Made by a program: the position numbers and the translations under genes | Shown here: piece by piece, positions 1 through 4,828 of the stretch | How positions within the stretch are numbered: position 1 is the stretch's first letter | How the letters are laid out: every line of letters starts with the position of its first letter | Notes under the pieces: model-generated | The model's input: only the letters and a program-made list of their open reading frames with translations | The model's database searches: none | What the model was told of the DNA's origin: nothing | DNA from: an uncultured Bacillota bacterium | GTDB lineage: Bacteria > Bacillota > UBA994 > UBA5500 | Assembly (NCBI GenBank): GCA_937874815.1 | Contig: CALNBW010000404.1 | Span: 1-7,603, forward strand | Reading direction: 5' to 3' | Length of the DNA stretch: 7,603 bases

Positions 1-54
1 ATTCGCTTCCCTAATTAGTGCGGCAACTATATCGAAGATATAGTGAGAGCACAT
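1..54. repeat. Hairpin repeat, copy 1 (cut by window start)
   Basis: This stretch aligns with 4723-4777 with only one gap, a single base in the hairpin loop. By hand count, 40 of 51 non-loop positions are identical. It can fold into an outer stem GTGC (18-21) with GCAC (49-52), an internal loop GGCAA/TGAGA, and an inner 7-bp stem CTATATC (27-33) with GATATAG (37-43) closed by a GAA loop. Bases 1-8 match the 3' arm of a second hairpin that is complete in copy 2, so the element probably begins upstream of the window. Similarity to copy 2 ends abruptly after base 54. I do not recognise the element as a named family. It could be a REP/MITE-like dispersed repeat or a structured RNA; the sequence does not say which strand is active. 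Confidence 0.7.
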
Positions 55-149
55 GGCGATGGCTAAGCACCTACCTACAGTGCCAGGCCACACGCGCGCG
101 AGCAGGACTACGACCTTTGTCAGCAACCTTTTGTTTATCCCCCCACCCC

Positions 150-177
150 TAAAGATTCCCCCCCAACTAGCCGATAC
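150..177 (+). promoter_or_regulatory. Sigma-28 (sigma-D) type flagellar promoter
   Basis: The -35 element is TAAAGATT (150-157), close to the sigma-28 consensus TAAAGTTT. The -10 element is GCCGATAC (170-177), one base off GCCGATAA. The spacer between TAAA and GCCGATAC is 16 bases, one more than the enteric consensus of 15 and within the range I recall for sigma-D promoters. Transcription should start near 183-186, leaving a leader of about 35-38 bases before flgM. The spacer holds a run of seven C (158-164), with further C runs at 139-144 and 146-149. The promoter would place the flgM-csrA block in the late, hook-checkpoint class of flagellar genes and let FlgM limit its own production. Confidence 0.85.
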
Positions 178-185
178 CATATACA

Positions 186-213
186 AAGGACCTTCTCCTT
201 AACAATGAGGTGA
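186..213 (+). promoter_or_regulatory. flgM leader: small hairpin, possible CsrA site and Shine-Dalgarno
   Basis: A strong Shine-Dalgarno GAGGTGA (207-213) lies 7 bases before the flgM ATG. Upstream, AAGGA (186-190) can pair with TCCTT (196-200) around a 5-base loop. The same CCTT (197-200) can instead pair with GAGG (207-210) and cover the Shine-Dalgarno. The sequence ATACAAAGGA (181-190) resembles the known CsrA consensus RUACARGGAUGU with one extra A, although part of it may lie upstream of the transcription start. The ribosome binding site is clear; the switching role is inference. Confidence 0.4.
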
Positions 214-220
214 ATTATTA

Positions 221-514
221 ATGCGGATTACCGATAAACAAGTGCAACAGGTCGTACGCGCTTATTCAGATCAAATCCGGCGGCAAGAACAAAAACAGAG
301 CCGTCCCCAAGATAACATCGGCCATGAAATAAAACTCTCCCCCGAATCGCAAGAATTCCTGGCGGCAACGCAAGCCCTGCGCAACCTGCCAGAACTTGAT
401 GCCGAGCGGGTGGCTTTGCTGCGCCAACAAATCGAGTCCGGCACATATCGGGTAGATAGCAGGCGCATTGCCCAGAACATGCTCGCTGGCTACCGTCTGG
501 ATAAGCAGGTCTAG
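221..514 (+). CDS. flgM: FlgM, anti-sigma-28 factor
   Basis: This 97-residue protein is the negative regulator of flagellin synthesis: it binds sigma-28 (sigma-D) in the cytoplasm and, in systems that export it, leaves the cell through the finished hook so that late genes switch on. The family signature is in the C-terminal half: LSPESQEFLAATQALR (residues 39-54) matches the conserved LS..A helix, and RVALLRQQIESGTYRVDSR (63-81) followed by RIAQNML (82-88) matches the sigma-binding segment typical of the family. The N-terminal half is polar and rich in Q and R, as expected for the disordered part. Length is normal for the family. The start is supported by GAGGTGA 7 bases upstream, and a sigma-28-type promoter lies just before it. 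It is the first gene of the operon, two bases ahead of flgN. Confidence 0.93.
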   Translation: MRITDKQVQQVVRAYSDQIRRQEQKQSRPQDNIGHEIKLSPESQEFLAATQALRNLPELDAERVALLRQQIESGTYRVDSRRIAQNMLAGYRLDKQV

Positions 515-516
515 TT

Positions 517-993
517 ATGGATTGGCAGGCGCTGGAACAAGCCTTGGCTGCCGAAGTTGAACTGTTAGGCCGAGCAGTTGACCTAGGCGAGCGTAAGCGT
601 CAAACCCTAACAACTAACGATGTACCAGCATTAGAGGCCCTGTTCCCAGAAGAAGAGCAATTGGCTAGCGAGCTGCAGGCCATGGAGTTTCAGCTCACCG
701 GCATTGCCAGTCAGCTAGCTGGTAAACTGGGGCTCAGCTCCCTTGAAGATGTGATTACTTCCCCTGCTTGTCCCCGTCCCCAAGAGATGGGGCGGTTGTT
801 TGAGCAGATGGTCGTTCGCTTAGCCGGGCTTAAGCAACTAAACGAGCAAAACCATCTGCTGATCGAGCAGGCTTTACATTTTATTGATTACTCGTTAAAA
901 GTTATCATCAGTTCACCTGAAGACCCAGCTTATGACGCTGACGGCAAATCCCGTCAGCAGAATAACCCCCGACTTCTTGACCGTAAGATGTGA
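517..993 (+). CDS. flgN: FlgN, export chaperone for FlgK and FlgL
   Basis: FlgN-family proteins are small cytoplasmic helical chaperones that hold the hook-filament junction proteins FlgK and FlgL and deliver them to the flagellar type III export gate. This one has 158 residues, a usual size, and is predicted by eye to be almost all helical: an acidic N-terminal helix (2-26), a second one (about 40-70), and the conserved C-terminal segment LKQLNEQNHLLIEQALHFI (105-123), whose N..L..Q.L.(Y/F)I spacing is the family hallmark. The last 25 residues are polar and probably flexible. The start follows the flgM stop by 2 bases with only a weak AGGT (507-510) ribosome site, so translation is probably coupled to flgM. 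Its substrates are encoded directly downstream. Identity rests on the C-terminal motif plus position, since FlgN sequences diverge strongly. Confidence 0.88.
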   Translation: MDWQALEQALAAEVELLGRAVDLGERKRQTLTTNDVPALEALFPEEEQLASELQAMEFQLTGIASQLAGKLGLSSLEDVITSPACPRPQEMGRLFEQMVVRLAGLKQLNEQNHLLIEQALHFIDYSLKVIISSPEDPAYDADGKSRQQNNPRLLDRKM

Positions 994-1005
994 GGTGATT
1001 AAACC

Positions 1006-2472
1006 ATGCGTTCTACCTTTTTTGGCTTAGAAATAGCGCGTAAGGCACTCATGACTCAGTCGCGCGCCCTTGATGTTACTGGGCATAACATTGCTAACCA
1101 GGGAACCCCTGGTTATAGTCGTCAGCGGGCCGTTCTAACTACTACTAACCCCTACACCGTGCCCGGCATGCACAATGGCAGCTCTGCCGGTCAAATCGGT
1201 ACTGGCGTCCAGGTCAGCGCCATCTATCGCCTACGCGACAGTTATATTGATTACCAGCTGCGTTCGCAGAGCCAATATCTCGGCAAAGCCGCCGCTGAAA
1301 ACCAAACTCTCGACCGTGTCGAAGGTATTTTTAGCGACCTCCAGGGCGGTGGCATTAAGACCGCGATTAGCGAGTTCTTTAACGCCTGGCAAGATTTAAG
1401 CCGCGATGGCTCCAATGAAACGACGCGTGCCATTGTGCAACGACGGGGTGAGGCCGTAGCCGATATGTTCCGCCATGTTGATGGCCAGTTACAAGACGTG
1501 GTAGCGGACATCAACCACGGCATTAAACTTGCGGTGACCGACATCAACTCCCTTGTCGATCGCATCGCCTCCCTTAACGTGCAAATACAGACCAATGAAC
1601 TCGGTGGCAAGAACGCCAACGACTTGCGCGATCGCCGCGATCTTTTGATCGATGAGCTATCACAAATGGTTAACCTGAATGTCTTTGAAAGTAATGGTCA
1701 ACTCTCTCTCGTTGTTAACGGGGTAAGCCTAGTACGCCATGAGTCGGTAACCCATATGACGCTTGCTGGCGATGGCGTTGTCAGATGGGAGAAAGCTGAT
1801 GGAACTGAAGGTAACGCGGTCAATGTTACTAGCGGTCGTCTGGCAGGGCTGGAGAGCTCACGGGAAAAGACTATAGGGTATATGAAACAGCTTGATAATT
1901 TGGCCAGTGAGTTTGCGAGTGCGGTTAATGAGCAGCACATGAAAGGTTATGACCTACAGGGTGCCAAGGGGATTGAGTTTTTCGTTGGCACTGATTCGGA
2001 CATAGAAAATGTTTCGGCCAGATATATTTATGTTAACAAACTTATTCTGGATGAAGATACCGGTCGCGGACTAATTGCCGCAGCCACCCCTGAATTAGAT
2101 GCAGCTGGTAACCCTATCTTCGATGCAGATGGTAACCCTATCGTCGTCGCCGGCGATGGCAGCAACGCCTTAGCCATGGCTCAGCTGCGCAATAAACTGC
2201 TTTTCGGTGACAAGGCCACGCTCGAACAATACTACGAGAGTATCTTGGGCAGTCTCGGCGTTGATGCCCGACACGCTTTGCAGCTTCTAGACAACCAAAC
2301 CCTATTAGTAAATCAGCTGGAAATGCGTCGCGCTTCCGTCTCCGGGGTCATGCTTGATGAAGAGATGACTAATATGATCCAATTCCAGCATGCCTATAGC
2401 GCCGCCGCGCGTCTAGTTACTGTCATTGACGAGGTTCTAGATACCTTAATCAACCGCACTGGTCTGCGGTAA
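1006..2472 (+). CDS. flgK: FlgK, hook-filament junction protein 1 (HAP1)
   Basis: FlgK is exported through the flagellar channel and assembles as the first junction ring between hook and filament. The protein has 488 residues, within the family range. The N-terminal axial region is unmistakable: residues 3-45 contain FFGLEIARKAL, LDVTGHNIANQGTPGYSRQR, the motif shared by rod, hook and junction proteins. The C-terminal D0 helix is equally typical: SGVMLDEEMTNMIQFQHAYS followed by AAARLVTVIDEVLDTLI near the end. Coiled-coil-like D1 helices flank the variable middle. The middle domain carries a short tandem repeat (see 2098-2145). The start follows a strong GAGGTGATT (992-1000) that overlaps the flgN stop codon, 12 bases downstream of flgN. 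It is not a Sec substrate and no signal peptide is visible, as expected. Confidence 0.97.
   Translation: MRSTFFGLEIARKALMTQSRALDVTGHNIANQGTPGYSRQRAVLTTTNPYTVPGMHNGSSAGQIGTGVQVSAIYRLRDSYIDYQLRSQSQYLGKAAAENQTLDRVEGIFSDLQGGGIKTAISEFFNAWQDLSRDGSNETTRAIVQRRGEAVADMFRHVDGQLQDVVADINHGIKLAVTDINSLVDRIASLNVQIQTNELGGKNANDLRDRRDLLIDELSQMVNLNVFESNGQLSLVVNGVSLVRHESVTHMTLAGDGVVRWEKADGTEGNAVNVTSGRLAGLESSREKTIGYMKQLDNLASEFASAVNEQHMKGYDLQGAKGIEFFVGTDSDIENVSARYIYVNKLILDEDTGRGLIAAATPELDAAGNPIFDADGNPIVVAGDGSNALAMAQLRNKLLFGDKATLEQYYESILGSLGVDARHALQLLDNQTLLVNQLEMRRASVSGVMLDEEMTNMIQFQHAYSAAARLVTVIDEVLDTLINRTGLR
2098..2145 (+). repeat. 24-bp in-frame tandem duplication inside flgK
   Basis: Two adjacent 24-base units (2098-2121 and 2122-2145) match at 22 of 24 positions and are in frame. 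They encode DAAGNPIF followed by DADGNPIV, residues 365-380 of FlgK, in the variable surface-exposed middle of the protein. The DNA-level identity, including the shared GGTAACCCTATC core, points to a fairly recent duplication rather than convergent protein selection. Confidence 0.85.
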
Positions 2473-2487
2473 GGGAGGTAAGCCAAT

Positions 2488-3396
2488 ATGCGCATCACTA
2501 ATAACATGATGAATACCGGTTTCCTACAAGATCTGCAACGCAACCTGCGCAATCTGGATACTATGCAGCATCGCATTTATTCGGGCAAAATGGTCAGTCG
2601 CCCTTCCGATGATCCAGTACGGCTGCAGCAAATCCTTAAGCTGGAGACAGCCATTGATCAGCATCAGCAATATATCCGCAATATCGACGACGCTTACGCC
2701 TGGTTATCTAGTACCGATGCTGCTCTAGACCAAGCCAGCGGTATCATGGTCCGGATTAGGGGGCTCGCCGTGCAGGGTGCCACCGGTTCCAACGATCTGG
2801 GCGCTATGGGTGCCCTGGCCGATGAAGTGCGCCAAATAGCGGAGCAGCTGGTGGGCGTGGCTAACGCCAGTCACGCAGGGCGTTACCTGTTTGCCGGCAG
2901 CAATACCACGGAAAAACCGTTTGCTGATATTGTTTGGGAACCGCCTGCAACGTATAAGGGCTTCAAAGGGAATAACAGCAGCATGAAGTATGAAATAGGC
3001 CCGGGTGTAACCATGGCCGTTAATACAACCGCCAAGCAGGCCTTTGGCGTAAATGGGGCAGAGGCAGGAGCAATTGAGCTCTTACGGAGCTTAGAAGTAG
3101 CTCTGCGCGGTGACAAAAAAGATGATATAAACACAATCCTAGGCCAGCTCGACAAGGTCGAAAGCCAGTTTCTAACCGCCCGTTCCGAAGTTGGCGCACG
3201 TATGAATCGGCTTGAGTCTACTAAATCCCGTTTTGTCGATGATATCATTACCTATCAAGCCCTCAAGTCGCAGGCAGAAGATGTCGATGCTAGTGAATCC
3301 ATTATGTACTTAAAGACGCAAGAAGCTGTCTACCATGCCTCATTAGCTGTGGGCGCGCGCCTGATGCAGCCCACGTTAGTTGATTACCTGCGATGA
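2488..3396 (+). CDS. flgL: FlgL, hook-filament junction protein 3 (HAP3)
   Basis: FlgL forms the second junction ring, on which the flagellin filament grows. The protein has 302 residues, the usual length. The flagellin-like N terminus is clear: MRITNNMMNTGFLQDLQRNL (1-20), then IYSGKMVSRPSDDPV (30-44), the signature shared by FlgL and flagellins. Next come a long D1 helix and GRYLFAGSNT (about 131-140), a motif typical of FlgL. The C-terminal helix DVDASESIMYLKTQEAVYHA, followed by SLAVGARLMQPTLVDYLR, is also typical and distinguishes it from flagellin, which is normally shorter or ends differently. The start has AGGGAGGT (2472-2479) 8 bases upstream, starting at the last base of the flgK stop codon. 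The last 4 bases overlap the next gene (ATGA). Confidence 0.97.
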   Translation: MRITNNMMNTGFLQDLQRNLRNLDTMQHRIYSGKMVSRPSDDPVRLQQILKLETAIDQHQQYIRNIDDAYAWLSSTDAALDQASGIMVRIRGLAVQGATGSNDLGAMGALADEVRQIAEQLVGVANASHAGRYLFAGSNTTEKPFADIVWEPPATYKGFKGNNSSMKYEIGPGVTMAVNTTAKQAFGVNGAEAGAIELLRSLEVALRGDKKDDINTILGQLDKVESQFLTARSEVGARMNRLESTKSRFVDDIITYQALKSQAEDVDASESIMYLKTQEAVYHASLAVGARLMQPTLVDYLR

Positions 3397-3965
3397 GATT
3401 AGGCCCACTGATTAGCATACAAATAACCCCAGCTAAGCTGGGGTTAGATGTCTCCCTTGGAAGCATGCGCCTCGCCCAAGATCATGCTAGTATGACCTTG
3501 GAGCAACCGCAGGCTGTAATGCGAGTGCAAAACCCCAGCGGCCACCTGCAGATCGACAATAGTGCCGTCCGTCAAGAATTAGGAGTCGGCTCCCAGTTGG
3601 TCTCCGCGCGCGAGCAGGCGGCCGCCAGCATTCGCACAGCCCAACAAGGCGCTGCCCGGCGGGCGCAAGAAGGCGACCGCATGATGCGCCAGCCCCAAGT
3701 AATCGGCACTATTGCCAAAGAGACTAACTACTCTAGCGCCGAAGTAGAAACAAACGTGGGCCTCATCCCGCGTTCGCGCCCCGACATCACCTATGTCGGA
3801 GACCCTAAGCCCCGCATTGACGCTATACCTCAGGCACCGCGTTTGCAGGTTACGCCCCATCCCGCACGGATAGAAGATTTCAACCCGGCAGCCATTAATG
3901 CCTATCTCCGGCAGCGGGACTCTGTTAAAATTGAATATATCGGCCCTAGAGAGATCTGGGCTTAG
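3393..3965 (+). CDS. DUF6470 (YviE-like) protein of unknown function
   Basis: This 190-residue protein sits where Bacillus yviE is found, between flgL and fliW, and shares its general layout. A short N-terminal segment ISIQITPAKLGLDV (7-20) resembles the family start. It is followed by LEQPQAVMRVQNPSGHLQID (36-55), with the alternating beta-like pattern ending in a short ID motif. Next come an Ala/Gln/Arg-rich helical stretch (about 66-100) and a Pro-rich tail that ends in DSVKIEYIGPREIWA. There is no signal peptide or membrane segment. Its function is not known; the conserved position suggests a flagellar assembly or secretion accessory, which is inference. The start overlaps the flgL stop (ATGA at 3393-3396) and has no clear ribosome site, so translation is probably coupled to flgL. 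A strong hairpin lies at codons 11-18. Confidence 0.85.
   Translation: MRLGPLISIQITPAKLGLDVSLGSMRLAQDHASMTLEQPQAVMRVQNPSGHLQIDNSAVRQELGVGSQLVSAREQAAASIRTAQQGAARRAQEGDRMMRQPQVIGTIAKETNYSSAEVETNVGLIPRSRPDITYVGDPKPRIDAIPQAPRLQVTPHPARIEDFNPAAINAYLRQRDSVKIEYIGPREIWA
3424..3446. other. Perfect 10-bp stem-loop at the 5' end of the DUF6470 gene
   Basis: TAACCCCAGC (3424-3433) pairs perfectly with GCTGGGGTTA (3437-3446) around a TAA loop, 28 bases after the flgL stop. The stem has six G-C pairs. No T tract follows on the + strand (GATGTCTCCC), so it is not an intrinsic terminator for flgL. It lies inside codons for TPAKLGL, a conserved part of the protein, so the coding sequence partly explains it. 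It could slow or block coupled translation, or protect the upstream mRNA end after cleavage. Confidence 0.6.
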
Positions 3966-3972
3966 AGGTGAT
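3965..3972 (+). promoter_or_regulatory. Ribosome binding site that fixes the fliW start
   Basis: GAGGTGAT is an excellent match to the 16S rRNA anti-Shine-Dalgarno. It contains the in-frame GTG at 3968-3970 that a naive gene caller would take as the fliW start. A start codon cannot also be the Shine-Dalgarno core, so the ATG at 3977, 8 bases after the GAGG core, is the start. Its first base is the last base of the DUF6470 stop codon. Confidence 0.85.
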
Positions 3973-3976
3973 AAAT

Positions 3977-4417
3977 ATGCAACTTCAAACCACCCGCTTT
4001 GGGCAGATTGTTATTAACCCAGAACTTATTTTCACTTTTCCTAATGGCATTCCTGGCTTTCCGCACGAGCATCGCTTTGCCTTGCTCAGTATTGGGCTCG
4101 ACGAAACCCCGTTTATTTGGATGCAGAGCATCGCTAACCCCGATCTCTGCTTTTTGCTCGTTGACCCCCAGGCTGCCTTTACCCACTATCCCGTGGCAAT
4201 TAGCGACGCTGAGGCTGAACCCTTGCAGTATGCCCCAGGGGCAGAAGTGCAGGTACTCTGCATGGTCAGTGTGCCCCAGGGCGACCTGCGCCAAGCCACA
4301 GTTAACTTAAAGGCACCGCTTTGGTTTAATGGCCAAAACAAGTTAGCCCTGCAATCAATTATTGATACCGACGCCTATAGCACCCGGCATCCTCTCTTCG
4401 CCAAAGGAGGGGAATAA
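3977..4417 (+). CDS. fliW: FliW, flagellar assembly factor and CsrA antagonist
   Basis: FliW is a small cytoplasmic beta-barrel protein that binds either flagellin or CsrA. When flagellin is plentiful it sequesters FliW, so CsrA is free to repress flagellin translation; this was worked out in Bacillus subtilis. With the start at 3977 the protein has 146 residues, normal for the family. Family features are the N-terminal MQLQTTRFGQIVINPELIF (1-19), the strongly conserved FPNGIPGFPHEHRFALL (20-36), and PFIWMQSIANPDLCFLLVDP (44-63), followed by the conserved LCMVSVPQG and NLKAPLWFN motifs in the second half. A longer version with a GTG start at 3968 would add three residues but uses the Shine-Dalgarno as a start codon, so I reject it. 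The gene is directly followed by csrA (2-base gap), the usual pairing. Confidence 0.96.
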   Translation: MQLQTTRFGQIVINPELIFTFPNGIPGFPHEHRFALLSIGLDETPFIWMQSIANPDLCFLLVDPQAAFTHYPVAISDAEAEPLQYAPGAEVQVLCMVSVPQGDLRQATVNLKAPLWFNGQNKLALQSIIDTDAYSTRHPLFAKGGE

Positions 4418-4419
4418 GC

Positions 4420-4650
4420 ATGCTCGTTTTGGCACGCAAAAAGGGCCAAGTCATCAAACTCGGCCCCGATATCACTATCACCGTGCTCGACGTCCGCGGC
4501 GATACCGTCCGCCTCGGCATCGATGCCCCGCGCAGCCTCCCTGTCCATAGGCTAGAGGTCTACACCGAAATTGAGCGCGCCAACCAAGAAGCCGCCCAGA
4601 GCACCATCCCCCTCGAAGGCCTCGCCGCCTTCAAACTCCCCAAACAATAG
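4420..4650 (+). CDS. csrA: CsrA, RNA-binding translational regulator
   Basis: CsrA is a small homodimeric beta-strand protein that binds GGA motifs in mRNA leaders, typically blocking translation; in Firmicutes its main known target is the flagellin mRNA, with FliW as antagonist. The 76-residue protein has the family core: MLVLARKKGQVIKLGPDITI (1-20), VLDVRGDTVRLGIDAPR (22-38), then LPVHRLEVYTEI (40-51), which includes the conserved V-H-R of the RNA-binding face. The tail after residue 52 is variable. The start follows AAAGGAGG (4403-4410), which lies in the end of fliW and itself contains AAGGA, so self-regulation is conceivable. Base composition is odd: about 63% G+C over 4441-4620 against about 45% in a fliW sample (4021-4080), with mostly C-ending codons. 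It is the last gene of the operon; no flagellin gene follows. Confidence 0.97.
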   Translation: MLVLARKKGQVIKLGPDITITVLDVRGDTVRLGIDAPRSLPVHRLEVYTEIERANQEAAQSTIPLEGLAAFKLPKQ

Positions 4651-4654
4651 GGCC

Positions 4655-4701
4655 CCCGCCCTTGCCGTCGACCCACGTAATGAGGCACCTGTAGGGGCGG
4701 G
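4655..4701. other. GC-rich stem just after csrA, not a classic terminator
   Basis: CCCGCCC (4655-4661) can pair with GGGCGGG (4695-4701), extended by weaker pairs to 4665/4691, starting 5 bases after the csrA stop. The loop is about 25 bases. No T tract follows on either strand (ATCAAGTG on +; GGCCCTATTG beyond the other end), so it does not look like an intrinsic terminator. It may cap the mRNA end or work with a factor. The downstream arm overlaps the terminal repeat noted at 4691. Confidence 0.4.
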
Positions 4702-4704
4702 ATC

Positions 4705-4777
4705 AAGTGAATTGCGCAAGCAATTCGCTTCGTTAATGCGTGCGGTAGCGACATCCCTGGATGTCGTGAAAGCACAT
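4705..4777. repeat. Hairpin repeat, copy 2
   Basis: First hairpin: an 11-bp stem 4705-4715 / 4720-4730 (GAATTGC core, one G-T pair) closed by GCAA, a GNRA-type loop. Second hairpin: outer stem GTGC (4740-4743) with GCAC (4772-4775), internal loop GGTAG/TGAAA, inner stem CGACATC (4749-4755) with GATGTCG (4760-4766), loop CCTG. Bases 4723-4777 align with copy 1 at 1-54. Two inner-stem base pairs differ between copies and both are restored by paired changes (T-A to G-C, T-A to C-G), and a third position goes from A-T to G-T. No coding potential is convincing. The copies are in the same orientation on either side of the flagellar operon. Confidence 0.75.
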
Positions 4778-4813
4778 CTATGCCGCCCGCGACCTTCAAA
4801 ATGCGCTTTCACG
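4765..4813. repeat. 13-bp inverted repeat that competes with hairpin copy 2
   Basis: CGTGAAAGCACAT (4765-4777) pairs at 12 of 13 positions with ATGCGCTTTCACG (4801-4813), leaving a 23-base loop; the only mismatch is A4774/C4804. The left arm is the same segment that forms the 3' side of the second hairpin, so the two folds exclude each other. On the + strand the stem is followed by TTCCTCTT, only a weak T-rich run. It could act as a poor terminator for the csrA transcript. Copy 1 has no such partner arm. Confidence 0.5.
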
Positions 4814-4828
4814 TTCCTCTTGCCCGCA

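Noticed and set aside
89..100. Alternating CACACGCGCGCG as a Z-DNA site or simple repeat
   Set aside because: Only 12 bases; too short to carry meaning alone. The rest of 55-138 shows no gene, promoter or strong fold that I can support.
1251..1619. Minus-strand open frame of 122 codons within flgK, and similar antisense frames in flgL (2883-3248) and fliW (3962-4294)
   Set aside because: They are shadows of strongly supported + strand genes, with biased composition and no start context.
3424..3446. Intrinsic terminator after flgL
   Set aside because: The stem is strong but no T tract follows, and translation continues through it into the DUF6470 gene.
3968..3976. GTG start for fliW giving a 149-residue protein (M-I-N-M...)
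   Set aside because: The GTG lies inside the Shine-Dalgarno GAGGTGAT; the in-frame ATG at 3977 has proper spacing and fits the family N terminus.
4552..4812. Minus-strand open frames of 79 and 86 codons, and a + strand frame of 173 codons (4571-5092)
   Set aside because: They run over csrA, the hairpin repeat and the DUF4129-like gene in wrong frames, lack ribosome sites, and are Arg/Pro/Ala-rich as expected of translated repeat and antisense DNA.
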